A stretch of DNA of 64,000 nucleotides from Novosphingobium sp. (GTDB taxonomy: Bacteria; Pseudomonadota; Alphaproteobacteria; Sphingomonadales; Sphingomonadaceae), in the NCBI RefSeq assembly GCF_039595395.1, contig NZ_JBCNLP010000001.1:3968001-4032000 (forward strand), in the 5' to 3' direction. The notes under the pieces are model-generated. The model was not told the DNA's origin. It did no database searches and saw only the letters and a program-made list of their open reading frames with translations. Each line of letters opens with the position of its first letter. Within the stretch, counting starts at the first letter, position 1. Shown one piece after another: positions 51,542-60,143 of this stretch. Made by a program: the position numbers and the translations under genes.

Positions 51542-53659
51542 CTAACCGACTTTCGCTTCGGCACGCCAGGCGTGAAGCAGGGGCTCGGTGTAGCCGTTGG
51601 GTTGCTTGACACCCTCGAACACCAGAGCGCGCGCGGCCAGAAAGGCCTTGCTCGTCGCTTCATGCCCCTGCATCGGATGATAGGCCGGATCGCCCGCATT
51701 CTGCCCGTCGACCTTGGCTGCCATGCGATGCAGCGCCTGCTCGACCTCCGCCGCGCTGGCCACGCCATGCAGCATCCAGTTGGCCAGATGCTGCGAGGAG
51801 ATGCGCAGCGTCGCGCGGTCCTCCATCAGACCGACATCGTGGATATCGGGCACCTTGGAGCAGCCAATGCCCTGATCGACCCAGCGCACCACATAGCCCA
51901 GAATGCCCTGAGCATTGTTGTCCAGCTCCTCGCGGATTTCCTCGGGCGACCAGTTGTGGCCCGAGGCCAGCGGCACCTTCAGCAGCTTGCCCAGCGGCAC
52001 CACAGGCTCGGCCTTGCGCGCGGCCTGGCGCACGGGGACATGGACCAGATGATAATGCGTGGCATGCAGCGTCGCCGCCGTGGGTGACGGCACCCATGCC
52101 GTGCTGGCCCCCGCCCTGGGGTGCGCGATCTTCTGCTCCAGCATATCGGCCATGCGGTCGGGCGCGGCCCACATGCCCTTGCCGATCTGCGCCTTGCCCG
52201 AGAGGCCACAGGCAAGGCCGATCTGGACATTACGGTCCTCGTAAGCCGCGATCCATTCCGCCGCCTTCATCTCGGCCTTGCGCAGCATCGGGCCCGCACG
52301 CATCGAGGTGTGGATCTCGTCGCCCGTGCGGTCAAGGAAGCCGGTGTTGATGAAGACCACCCGGTGGCGCACCGCATGGATGCAGGCCGCCAGATTGGCC
52401 GAGGTGCGGCGCTCCTCATCCATCACGCCGATCTTGATCGTGTGGCGGGCCAGACCCAGCGTGTCCTCGATGGCATCGAACAGGCGGTCGGAGAAATCGA
52501 CCTCCTCGGGCCCGTGCATCTTGGGTTTGACGATGTAGATCGAACCCTCGCGGCTGTTGCGGAACCGGCCATTGCCGCGCAGATCGTGCATGGCGATCAG
52601 GCTGGTGACGATGCCGTCCAGAATGCCCTCGGGCGCGTCGCGGCCATCGGCCAGCTTCACGGCGGGGGTCTTCATCAGATGGCCGACATTGCGCACAAAC
52701 ATCAGGCTGCGGCCCGGCAGCACGATGTCGGTGCCATCGGGCGCGGCATAGGTGCGGTCGGCATTCAGGCTGCGGGTGACGGTCTGGCCGCCCTTCTCGA
52801 AGCTTTCCTCCAGATCGCCCTTCATCAGGCCCAGCCAGTTGGCATAGGCCGCAACCTTGTCCGAAGCATCGACCGCCGCGATGGAATCCTCCAGATCGAC
52901 GATGGTGGTCAGCGCCGATTCCAGAATGACATCGGCGATATGCGCCGGGTCGTCGCGCCCGATGGGATGGGTGGAATCGATCACGATCTCGATATGCAGC
53001 CCGTGGTTGGAGAGCAGAATGCGCTTGGCATCCTGCGCCACCCATTGCCCCGGATTGGCCAGCGGCAGCACGCCGCCCTTCCACTGCGCCCATGAGCCAT
53101 GCGCCAGCGGCACGACCTTGTCGAGGAAGGCCTTGGCATAGGCGATAACCTCGGCGCCGCGCTCGGCATCGAAGCCCCCCTTTCCTGAAGCTCCGGTCGG
53201 CGTGCCGGGGATGGCATCGGTGCCGTAAAGCGCATCGTAAAGGCTGCCCCAGCGCGCATTGGCGGCGTTGAGCGCAAAGCGGGCATTGAGCGCGGGCACC
53301 ACCAATTGCGGGCCCGAACGCAGCGCGACTTCCTCATCCACATGCCGCGGATCGACCGAGAAGGGCGCGGGCTCGGGCACCAGATAGCCGATCTCGCGCA
53401 GGAAAGCCTGATAGGTCTCGCCATCGATGGTCTGGCCGTGGTGCTGTTCGTGCCAGGCGTCGATCTGCTGCTGCAGCTTGTCGCGCTTGATCAGCAGCGC
53501 CTCGTTTTCCGGGGCGAAGCGGCCGAAAATGCCCGCCACGCCGTACCAGAAAGGCTGCGGCTCGATCCCCGTGCCGGGGAGCACCTGCTCCTCGATGAAG
53601 CGGGCCAGCGGCTCGGCAACCGACAGGCCGGCGCGGTTGGAATATCCTGTCATGGTCAT
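51542..53659 (-). CDS. glcB: Malate synthase G
   Basis: Condenses glyoxylate with acetyl-CoA to malate, the second glyoxylate-shunt step. 705 residues, the G-form length. Conserved blocks include YTVPLA-like LVPEPAPFSV, the metal region in TTIVDLEDSIAAVDA, FVRNVGHLM, the catalytic Arg region VKPKMHGPEEVDF, and the Cys/Asp area near GIGCSKVPDIHDVGLMEDRA. Placed downstream of isocitrate lyase with a small gene between; likely controlled by the RamB-like regulator at 55.7 kb. Confidence 0.96.
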   Translation of the reverse strand: MTMTGYSNRAGLSVAEPLARFIEEQVLPGTGIEPQPFWYGVAGIFGRFAPENEALLIKRDKLQQQIDAWHEQHHGQTIDGETYQAFLREIGYLVPEPAPFSVDPRHVDEEVALRSGPQLVVPALNARFALNAANARWGSLYDALYGTDAIPGTPTGASGKGGFDAERGAEVIAYAKAFLDKVVPLAHGSWAQWKGGVLPLANPGQWVAQDAKRILLSNHGLHIEIVIDSTHPIGRDDPAHIADVILESALTTIVDLEDSIAAVDASDKVAAYANWLGLMKGDLEESFEKGGQTVTRSLNADRTYAAPDGTDIVLPGRSLMFVRNVGHLMKTPAVKLADGRDAPEGILDGIVTSLIAMHDLRGNGRFRNSREGSIYIVKPKMHGPEEVDFSDRLFDAIEDTLGLARHTIKIGVMDEERRTSANLAACIHAVRHRVVFINTGFLDRTGDEIHTSMRAGPMLRKAEMKAAEWIAAYEDRNVQIGLACGLSGKAQIGKGMWAAPDRMADMLEQKIAHPRAGASTAWVPSPTAATLHATHYHLVHVPVRQAARKAEPVVPLGKLLKVPLASGHNWSPEEIREELDNNAQGILGYVVRWVDQGIGCSKVPDIHDVGLMEDRATLRISSQHLANWMLHGVASAAEVEQALHRMAAKVDGQNAGDPAYHPMQGHEATSKAFLAARALVFEGVKQPNGYTEPLLHAWRAEAKVG

Positions 53660-53678
53660 CTCTCACATCTTTGCGACG

Positions 53679-53715
53679 GGAGCGGCCGATCCTAAATCAT
53701 CGGACCGACCGCTCC
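53679..53715. promoter_or_regulatory. Hairpin in the 5' region of glcB
   Basis: GGAGCGG (53679-53685) pairs with CCGCTCC (53709-53715), with an inner CGAT/ATCG-type match. It lies about 20 bases before the glcB start on the minus strand. It might be a leader structure between the small gene and glcB or a processing site. No T tract follows on the minus strand. Confidence 0.35.
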
Positions 53716-53775
53716 AGCCTTTTGTTATGCCGCGTCTTTCAGGTCACCGGGCGATATGCCCAGCTTGACAGCGCC

Positions 53776-53961
53776 TTAGCGCAGCCGGCCCAGACGGTGG
53801 TACAGATGGCTGTAGGCCTGCGATTCCGGCGTATCCTCCACCTGATGGATGTAAGCCAGCACGGCGGTGCGCAGCAGTTTGAAGTCGGCGGTCGAGAAGA
53901 TCGGGCGCGCCGGGGTGGGTTCGGTGCGTTCTGCGGTCTGCTCAATGGTCTGAACGGTCAT
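53776..53961 (-). CDS. Small protein of unknown function between aceA and glcB
   Basis: 61 residues beginning MTVQTIEQTAERTEPTPARP. The C-terminal half is predicted helical (FKLLRTAVLAYIHQVEDTPE) and ends YHRLGRLR. A strong ribosome site AGGAG lies before the ATG, 34 bases after the aceA stop, so it is probably translated from the aceA transcript. No signal peptide or known motif. Its position suggests a role tied to the glyoxylate shunt, but that is inference. Confidence 0.7.
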   Translation of the reverse strand: MTVQTIEQTAERTEPTPARPIFSTADFKLLRTAVLAYIHQVEDTPESQAYSHLYHRLGRLR

Positions 53962-53995
53962 GATACTTCTCCTTTCCTGGGTTTCCGCCTGAACG

Positions 53996-55585
53996 TCAGG
54001 CGAACTGGTTCATCGTGTTGTGGACGCCGCCGGCCTTCAGCGCGGCCTCGCCCGCAAAGGCTTCCTTGTGATCGTCGCCAATGTCGGAGCCCGACATATT
54101 CTGGTGACGCACACAGGCGATGCCCTCGCGGATTTCCTTGCGCTGCACGCCGGCGACGTAGCCCAGCATCCCGGCCTCGCCGAAATATTCGCGCGCCAGA
54201 TTGTCGGTGGACAGGGCGGCGGTGTGATAGGTCGGCAGGGTGATCAGGTGATGGAAGATGCCCGCGCGCTTCGCCGCGTCCTTCTGGAAGGTGCGGATGC
54301 GGTCGTCAGCCTCATGCGCCAGATCGGTGCTGTCATAGACGACACTCATCAGCGCGGCGCGGTCATAGGCCGAGACATCCTTGCCCGCCTCCTGCCAGGC
54401 ATCGAACACCTGCTGGCGGAAGTTGAGCGTCCAGTTGAAGCTGGGCGAATTGTTGTAGACCAGCTTGGCATTGGGGATCACCTCGCGGATGCGGTCCACC
54501 ATCGAGGCGATCTGCTCGATATGCGGCTTCTCGGTCTCGATCCACAGCAGGTCTGCGCCGTTCTGCAGCGAGGTGATGCAATCGAGCACGCAGCGATCCG
54601 CCCCCGTCCCCGTACGGAACTGATAGAGGTTCGAGGGCAGGCGCTTGGGACGCACCAGCTTGCCGTCACGCTCGATCAGCACGTCGCCGCGCAGGGCCTT
54701 CAGGTCGGTGACCTCCTCGCAATCGAGGAAACCGTTGTAGAGATCGCCCAGATCGCCCGCCTCGCGGCTGTAGGCGATCTGCTTGGTCAACCCCGCGCCC
54801 AGCGAGTCGGTGCGCGCCACGATGATGCCATCGTCCACCCCCAGTTCGAGGAAGGCGTAACGGCAGGCACGGATCTTCGCGATGAAGTCCTCATGCGGCA
54901 CCGTCACCTTGCCGTCCTGATGGCCGCACTGCTTTTCGTCCGAGACCTGATTCTCGATCTGGAGCGCGCAGGCCCCCGCCTCGATCATCTTCTTGGCCAG
55001 CAGATAGGTCGCCTCGGCATTGCCGAAACCGGCGTCGATGTCGGCGATGATCGGCACGACGTGAGTCTGGTGGTTGTCGATCTGGACCTGGATTTCGGCT
55101 TCTCTCGCGGCGTTGCCTTCACCGCGCGCCTTGTCCAGATCGCGGAACAGCATGCCCAGCTCGCGCGCATCGGCCTGGCGCAGGAAGGTGTAGAGCTCCT
55201 CGATCAGCGCGGGGACGCTGGTCTTCTCATGCATCGACTGGTCGGGCAGCGGGCCGAAATCGGAACGCAGCGCGGCGACCATCCAGCCCGACAGGTACAG
55301 ATACTTGCCCTTGGTCGTGCCGAAATGCTTCTTGATGCTGATCAGCTTCTGCTGACCGATGAAACCGTGCCAGCAGCCCAGCGACTGGGTGTAGTTCGCC
55401 GGATCGGCATCATAGGCGGCCATGTCCTGCCGCATGATCTTCGCGGTGTAGCGAGCGATATCCAGCCCGTTGTTGAAACGGTTCTGCAGACGCATGCGCG
55501 CCACGGTTTCCGACTCGACTCCGCTCCATGCAGCCTGTCCGGCGATGCTCTGGCGGGCGTCGGTGATCGATTGGCGGTAGGTCAT
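53996..55585 (-). CDS. aceA: Isocitrate lyase
   Basis: Splits isocitrate into glyoxylate and succinate, the first glyoxylate-shunt step. 529 residues, the longer Pseudomonas-type form. The active-site loop reads KQCGH at 218-222 (DEKQCGHQDG), where the short E. coli form has KKCGH; this variation is normal in the long subfamily. Other motifs: PIIADIDAGFGNAEATYLL, ARTDSLGA, and NNSPSFNWTLNF. The ATG at 55585 gives MTYRQSITDARQSIAG. Divergent from its probable regulator. Confidence 0.96.
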   Translation of the reverse strand: MTYRQSITDARQSIAGQAAWSGVESETVARMRLQNRFNNGLDIARYTAKIMRQDMAAYDADPANYTQSLGCWHGFIGQQKLISIKKHFGTTKGKYLYLSGWMVAALRSDFGPLPDQSMHEKTSVPALIEELYTFLRQADARELGMLFRDLDKARGEGNAAREAEIQVQIDNHQTHVVPIIADIDAGFGNAEATYLLAKKMIEAGACALQIENQVSDEKQCGHQDGKVTVPHEDFIAKIRACRYAFLELGVDDGIIVARTDSLGAGLTKQIAYSREAGDLGDLYNGFLDCEEVTDLKALRGDVLIERDGKLVRPKRLPSNLYQFRTGTGADRCVLDCITSLQNGADLLWIETEKPHIEQIASMVDRIREVIPNAKLVYNNSPSFNWTLNFRQQVFDAWQEAGKDVSAYDRAALMSVVYDSTDLAHEADDRIRTFQKDAAKRAGIFHHLITLPTYHTAALSTDNLAREYFGEAGMLGYVAGVQRKEIREGIACVRHQNMSGSDIGDDHKEAFAGEAALKAGGVHNTMNQFA

Positions 55586-55663
55586 GGAATCCTCTTGAGC
55601 TGTGTTCTGGTGAAACCCCTTTCGCAGTTGCGGGAAACCCGCGACAGGCCGATTGGTGGCCAC

Positions 55664-55702
55664 GTGTCACAACAAGACTTGTCACGATGGTCACATTGTG
55701 AC
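55664..55702. promoter_or_regulatory. Operator cluster between aceA and the RamB-like regulator
   Basis: Three related sites within 40 bases: GTGTCACAA, CTTGTCAC, and the palindrome GTCACA-T-TGTGAC at 55690-55702, 11 bases before the regulator start. The repeated GTCAC half-sites in a divergent promoter suggest binding by the adjacent XRE-type regulator, with autorepression likely. Confidence 0.55.
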
Positions 55703-55713
55703 AAATTCACAGC

Positions 55714-57123
55714 ATGGCCAGCACCCCACCCGATCGCAAGCTCTACCTCGGCCCGCGCCTGCGGGTGCTGCGCCGCGAATTGGGCATCAACCAGACACGC
55801 ATGGCTGAGGAACTGGGGGTTTCGCCCTCCTACCTCAACCATCTGGAGCGCAACCAGCGCCCCCTCACCGCCCAGATGCTGCTGCGCCTGGCCGAAACCT
55901 ATGACATCGACATTCGCGACTTCGTGTCGGGCGCGGCCAATGCCGAGGATCGCGTTACCCTGCTGGAAACGCTGAGCGATCCGCTGGTGCGCGATATCGG
56001 CATCGCCAAGGATGAGGTGCTGGAGCTTTCGGAAAACTACCCCGCCGTGGCCGAGGCCCTGGTGCGCTTCCATGCCGCGCTGACCGATCTGCGGCGCGGC
56101 CCCAATCTGGTCGACCAGCTTGCCGCCAGCCGGGCAATCGCCGCCCCAGTCGACTGGCTGGGCCGCTTCCTCACCGCGCGGCGCAACCACTTCCCCGCCA
56201 TCGAAAGCGCGATGGAGGCCTTGTGCCCCGACAATGACCCCGATCCCGCCAAGCGCGCCATGGCGATTCGCACCGCACTGGAGGCGCAGGGGATCGAGGT
56301 GCGGATCATGCCCGTCGCCGTGTTGGGTGATGCGCTGCGGCATTACGATTTCCACCGCCGCCGGCTGATGCTGGCCGAAAGGATGAGCGGCCCCAGCCGC
56401 ACCTTCGCCATCGCCTATCAACTCGCGATGCTCACCGCGCCCGAGGCCTTCGACGAAATCATCGCCCGCGCCGCGCCGCCCGATGGGGAAACGCGCGGCA
56501 TCCTCAAGATCGCGCTGGGCCATTACGCCGCCGCCGCGCTGCTGATGCCCTATGAGCGCTTCCATGCCGCCGCCGAAGCCAACCGCTATGACCTCGACAC
56601 GCTGCAGGGCCTGTTCGGCACCTCGCTGGAGCAGACCGCCCAGCGGCTGACCACGCTCGACCAGACCGGCGCGCGGGGCGTACCCTTCTTTCTGCTGCGG
56701 CTCGACCGGGCGGGCAATGTCTCGAAGCGCTTTCCCGGCAGCGAGGGCGGCGCGCTGGCACAGGCCGGGGAAGCCTGTCCGCGCTGGGCGATTCAGGAAG
56801 CGCGCGCCGGTCAGCGCGCCGCGCAATGGGTCGAGATGCCCGACCAGAGCCGCTTCTTCACCCTGACCCGCATGCTTGATGGCCCCGACCATGGCCGCAA
56901 GGGCGGGCCCTTGCTCCTGACGCTGGGATGCGAGGCACGCCATGCCCCACGTCTGGCGGCGGCGGATGGCTTCGACGCGGCGCAAGCTACGAGCGTCGGC
57001 CCCGGCTGCCGCCTGTGCGAGCGTTCCAACTGCCCGGATCGCGCGATCCCGCCGATCACCCGCAGCATCGAGCCCAGCTCCTACCACCGCTCGACCAGCG
57101 CCTATCCCTTCCGCCCGGTGTAA
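55714..57123 (+). CDS. RamB/MccR-type short-chain fatty acyl transcriptional regulator (XRE family)
   Basis: 469 residues. An N-terminal XRE helix-turn-helix (about 12-66, LRVLRRELGINQTRMAEELG then YLNHLERNQRPLT), a middle domain of the IrrE/M78-like fold in which I see no HExxH (the expected site reads FAIAYQLAML), and a C-terminal domain with a cysteine motif C-x2-C-x4-C (GCRLCERSNCPDRAIPP). RamB-like regulators control isocitrate lyase and acetate genes in actinobacteria, and MccR controls the methylcitrate cycle elsewhere. The divergent aceA makes glyoxylate-shunt control the best guess. Confidence 0.87.
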   Translation: MASTPPDRKLYLGPRLRVLRRELGINQTRMAEELGVSPSYLNHLERNQRPLTAQMLLRLAETYDIDIRDFVSGAANAEDRVTLLETLSDPLVRDIGIAKDEVLELSENYPAVAEALVRFHAALTDLRRGPNLVDQLAASRAIAAPVDWLGRFLTARRNHFPAIESAMEALCPDNDPDPAKRAMAIRTALEAQGIEVRIMPVAVLGDALRHYDFHRRRLMLAERMSGPSRTFAIAYQLAMLTAPEAFDEIIARAAPPDGETRGILKIALGHYAAAALLMPYERFHAAAEANRYDLDTLQGLFGTSLEQTAQRLTTLDQTGARGVPFFLLRLDRAGNVSKRFPGSEGGALAQAGEACPRWAIQEARAGQRAAQWVEMPDQSRFFTLTRMLDGPDHGRKGGPLLLTLGCEARHAPRLAAADGFDAAQATSVGPGCRLCERSNCPDRAIPPITRSIEPSSYHRSTSAYPFRPV

Positions 57124-57128
57124 GCAGA

Positions 57129-57176
57129 AAGCCCCGCCCCGGCGTCCTCCCAACAGGAGCGCCAGAGCGGGGCCTT
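57129..57176. terminator. Hairpin between the convergent regulator and pseudoazurin genes
   Basis: GCCCCGC (57131-57137) pairs with GCGGGGC, and inner GGCG-TCCT / AGGA-GCGCC pairings extend it. It sits five bases after the regulator stop, with TTGTCT following. A bidirectional terminator is likely. Confidence 0.65.
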
Positions 57177-57199
57177 GTCTCCCGTCCGGAAGCGGTCGC

Positions 57200-57649
57200 T
57201 TACTTCACCTTGTCGAGCAGCGGTGTCATGCGCTTCTTGGCCATGGGGGGCAGGTTCACGGCCTTGGCGGCGGCCAGTTCGGCCGGGGTCACCTTGCCGA
57301 CCTGAATCAGCGCCACCATGCCCATGGTGTAATGCGGCATGCACTTCACGCCATAGAGCCCCGGCTTGCTCACCGTCACCGAGACATCCTTGCCCATCAC
57401 CCCCTTGAAGGCCGTGGCCCCGGCAGGCAGCAGGCTGGGGATGGTTTCGGCATTATGCGCGGCATCGGTGGGCTCGAAATGCACCACGTCACCGGGCGCG
57501 GCCTTCACGAAAGAGGGTTCGAAGACCATCGCCCCTTCCGCGCCGGTGTTCTTCATATGCACGACGATCTCCTTGGCCGAAGCCGTCAGCGGCAGGGCCG
57601 CCAGCGAGAGACCCAAGGTAACGGAAGCAAGCGCAAGGCGCATGGACAT
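57200..57649 (-). CDS. Pseudoazurin (type I copper protein)
   Basis: 149 residues. The signal peptide ends LTASA at residue 25. Type I copper ligands have the exact pseudoazurin spacing: H65, C103, H106 and M111, in DAAHNAET and GVKCMPHYTMGM. It is a periplasmic electron carrier, best known as a donor to nitrite or nitrous oxide reductase, but no denitrification gene is nearby. Here it sits with quinoprotein-relay genes and may carry electrons from a PQQ dehydrogenase. Confidence 0.95.
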   Translation of the reverse strand: MSMRLALASVTLGLSLAALPLTASAKEIVVHMKNTGAEGAMVFEPSFVKAAPGDVVHFEPTDAAHNAETIPSLLPAGATAFKGVMGKDVSVTVSKPGLYGVKCMPHYTMGMVALIQVGKVTPAELAAAKAVNLPPMAKKRMTPLLDKVK

Positions 57650-57828
57650 CAGATTTCTCCTGAAATTTTATCGTTATCCTCCGGCGTCGAGCGCGGAGCG
57701 TAACCCCGGTTTCGCCGCAAGGGCGCCCGCTCACAATTGGTCTTTGGAACGAGACCGGACGGATGCCCCCGCCCTGCCTGTCGCATGATCGCCCTGAAGG
57801 GCCGATGCACCGGCCTTGCAGCCAATCG

Positions 57829-58374
57829 TCAGCCGGGCTCGGGCACGGCATCGACCAGAGGCAGCCCCAGCTCGCGCCAGCCATCGGTGCCCTCGGCCAG
57901 CCAATGGACATTGGTGTAGCCCAACGCATGCAGCCGCCGCGCGGCATTCCAGCTCATCCAGCAATCGGCAAGGCAGAAGGTGACGATCATCCGCTGCCGG
58001 TCGCCCCGGGTCAGCCGCGCCACACCCCGCGCGAACCAGCGGGCGATGGCCGGCTCCGGCACGCCGCGCCCTGCCTCGGGAAACCAGTGAGCGCCCGGAA
58101 TGCTGGGGCGCGGCCGGGCCAGATGCCATGTGCCTCTCTCATCGCGATGCCCGCCCTCGGCCGGGAGCACATCGATCAGCAGGGCCTGCCTCGCCATCCG
58201 GGCCATCGCCGCGGGCGAGATCCGCGCCACACCCTCGGGCGGGGCAGGCACCGGCCCGCGATAATGGCTGATGCGATAGCCATCGGCGCCGAACAGCGGG
58301 TCTGAAGGCTCTACCGCCCACGCCACGCCCGGCACCAGCAACCCCGCCCCCGCCAAGATCGTCCTGCGCCGCAT
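57829..58374 (-). CDS. PQQ-dependent catabolism-associated Cys/Cys-Trp protein (rhodanese-like)
   Basis: 181 residues with a signal peptide (1-20, ending PGVAWA). A rhodanese-like periplasmic fold with LLIDVLPAEGG and the hallmark CLADCWMSWNAARRLHALGY. The cysteines are C134 and C138, three residues apart, followed by Trp139. This family is known from clusters of PQQ-dependent alcohol or amine catabolism, and its biochemical role is unclear. Divergent from the SoxYZ-like and metallo-hydrolase genes, which belong to the same functional set. Confidence 0.85.
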   Translation of the reverse strand: MRRRTILAGAGLLVPGVAWAVEPSDPLFGADGYRISHYRGPVPAPPEGVARISPAAMARMARQALLIDVLPAEGGHRDERGTWHLARPRPSIPGAHWFPEAGRGVPEPAIARWFARGVARLTRGDRQRMIVTFCLADCWMSWNAARRLHALGYTNVHWLAEGTDGWRELGLPLVDAVPEPG

Positions 58375-58449
58375 CGCCAGCCCTCCAGACCCAAGGTGCA
58401 ATGGTAGCAAGCCTGCGCCCCCTGTAACCACGGACTTTGGGAGAAGGAC

Positions 58450-59178
58450 ATGACGCGACAAGCACCGGCCCAACCGCCAGCCGATCCGCTGGCCTCGCCC
58501 ATGTGGGAGGCCCATGCGCGCATGCTCTTCGAGGGCAATCCCGTCCGCTTCGAGCCTGCGCTGAAACTCTCCATGCCGCAGATCGCCGAGGACCAGCACC
58601 GCTTTCCCGTGGCGCTCGATGCGCGCGGACTGGGTGATGTGCAACGCATGGTGATCTTCGCCGATCTCAACCCCATTCCGCTGGCCGCCGATTACCGCCC
58701 GCTTTCCGCCGCGCCCTACCTCGCCATCCGCATCAAGCTGGACCAGCGCACCCCTGTGCGCGGCGCAGTGCAACTGGCGGACGGCGCATGGCTGGTGAGC
58801 GGCGCCTGGGTCGATGCGGCGGGCGGCGGCTGCTCGGCCCCGCCCGCCAGCCGGGTGCGCGGCGACTGGGCGCAGCATCTGGGCGAAATCCACGGCGGCG
58901 CATGGCCCGGCGAGAACGGCGCGGCCCGCCTGCGCTTTACCATCCGCCACCCGATGGACACCGGCTTTGTCGCCAACATTCCGACCTACAACATCGAAAC
59001 GCTGAGCATCTCCCACGCGGGGAAGGTGCTGGGTAGAATGGAGATCTGGGCCTCGATGTCGGAAGACCCCGCCTTCACCCTGATGCCCATGGCCGCCACA
59101 GGCGCAAAGCTGGAGATCGCCGCCCGCGACACCAATGGCCGCGACTACATTGCGTCCGTTATGGTGCCCGCGCCATGA
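58450..59178 (+). CDS. Quinoprotein dehydrogenase-associated SoxYZ-like carrier
   Basis: 242 residues: a SoxY-like part (about 20-130) ending in GGGCSAP with Cys128 as the presumed carrier thiol, joined to a SoxZ-like part (about 140-242, with RHPMDTGF and ASMSEDP). SoxYZ carries sulphur intermediates on such a Cys; in the quinoprotein relay group the cargo is unknown. The ATG at 58450 follows GAGAAGGAC; an in-frame stop lies 14 codons upstream. No signal peptide is visible, unlike its two partners. Its stop overlaps the next start (ATGA). Confidence 0.86.
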   Translation: MTRQAPAQPPADPLASPMWEAHARMLFEGNPVRFEPALKLSMPQIAEDQHRFPVALDARGLGDVQRMVIFADLNPIPLAADYRPLSAAPYLAIRIKLDQRTPVRGAVQLADGAWLVSGAWVDAAGGGCSAPPASRVRGDWAQHLGEIHGGAWPGENGAARLRFTIRHPMDTGFVANIPTYNIETLSISHAGKVLGRMEIWASMSEDPAFTLMPMAATGAKLEIAARDTNGRDYIASVMVPAP

Positions 59179-60128
59179 TCGTCTCGCGACGTACCGTGCT
59201 GGGCGGGTTGGCCGCCACGATCCCCGCCGCCGCCATGGGAGCAGCTCTGGCCTATCCCATCAGCCCCGTCGCCATCGCCGATGGCATCTGGATGATCGCC
59301 GGAAGCGACGAGCCCATCCAGCGCGGCAATGGCGGCGCCATCGCCAACATCACCATCATCGCCACCCCGGCAGGCACGGTGCTGGTCGATAGCGGCCCCT
59401 CGCTGCGCTATGGCGAGGCGCTCAAGGCCGTCGCCGAGCAACTGACCGGGCGCAAGGTGATCCGCGTCTACATCACGCACCTCCACCCCGATCACGCCAT
59501 GGGTCTGGGCGCCTTCCCGCGCGAGATCGTCGCCGCCCTGCCCGGCACCATCGAGGACATCGAGCACAACGGCCAAGGCTTTTCCGACGCCATGTACCGC
59601 ATCCTCGACGACTGGATGCGCGGCACCGATCTGACGCTGCCCGGCCTGCCGATCCGCACCGATCATGAGGCCTTCGGAGGGCGCACCCTGCGCCTGATGG
59701 CCTTGGCGGGCCATAGCGCCGCCGATCTGGCGATTCTGGATGAGCAGACCGGCACGCTGATCGGCGGAGACCTGCTGTTCCACCGCCGCGCGCCCGCCAC
59801 GCCCAGCGCCGATCTCGCCCGCTGGCGCGAGAGCCTGTCGGTGCTGGAAGCGCTGCCGCACAAGGGCGCCGTGCCGGGGCATGGGTCCTTCGATCCCTCG
59901 GGCCACGAAGCTATCGCCCAGACGCGGGACTGGATTACGTGGCTGGATTCGGCACTGAGCGATGCCGTGCGCGGCGGGCTGGATATGGTGGAAGCCGGAG
60001 AGCTGGCGATCCCCGCTCCCTTGATGGCGATGGCCGCCGGGCGGTACGAGCTGCAGCGCAGCGTTTCGCATTTCTGTCCGGGGTTGGAGGGGCGGCTACT
60101 GCCTCGGATCGATCGGCGGGATGGGTAG
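59175..60128 (+). CDS. Quinoprotein relay system zinc metallo-hydrolase (beta-lactamase fold)
   Basis: 317 residues. The N-terminus has a Tat-like signal (SRRTVLGGLAATIPAAAMGA). Metallo-beta-lactamase zinc ligands are H102, H104, D106 and H107 in THLHPDHAMG, with LAGHSAADLAI, IGGDLLFHRRAP and a final VPGHGS. Homologues with this layout belong to the quinoprotein relay metallohydrolases found next to SoxYZ-like carriers. The reaction is unknown; a thioester or persulphide hydrolase acting on the carrier is a reasonable guess. Translationally coupled to the SoxYZ-like gene. Confidence 0.87.
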   Translation: MIVSRRTVLGGLAATIPAAAMGAALAYPISPVAIADGIWMIAGSDEPIQRGNGGAIANITIIATPAGTVLVDSGPSLRYGEALKAVAEQLTGRKVIRVYITHLHPDHAMGLGAFPREIVAALPGTIEDIEHNGQGFSDAMYRILDDWMRGTDLTLPGLPIRTDHEAFGGRTLRLMALAGHSAADLAILDEQTGTLIGGDLLFHRRAPATPSADLARWRESLSVLEALPHKGAVPGHGSFDPSGHEAIAQTRDWITWLDSALSDAVRGGLDMVEAGELAIPAPLMAMAAGRYELQRSVSHFCPGLEGRLLPRIDRRDG

Positions 60129-60143
60129 AAGAAGAAGAGAGAA

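Noticed and set aside
53996..55585. KQCGH instead of KKCGH as an inactivating change in isocitrate lyase
   Set aside because: From recalled family knowledge the long (about 530-residue) isocitrate lyases normally carry KQCGH, and all other active-site blocks are intact.
55714..57123. IrrE-type metalloprotease activity in the RamB-like regulator
   Set aside because: The expected HExxH site is absent; the aligned segment reads FAIAYQLAML.
57200..57649. Pseudoazurin as part of a denitrification locus
   Set aside because: No nitrite, nitric oxide or nitrous oxide reductase gene lies in the window; the neighbours belong to quinoprotein-relay and acetate metabolism.
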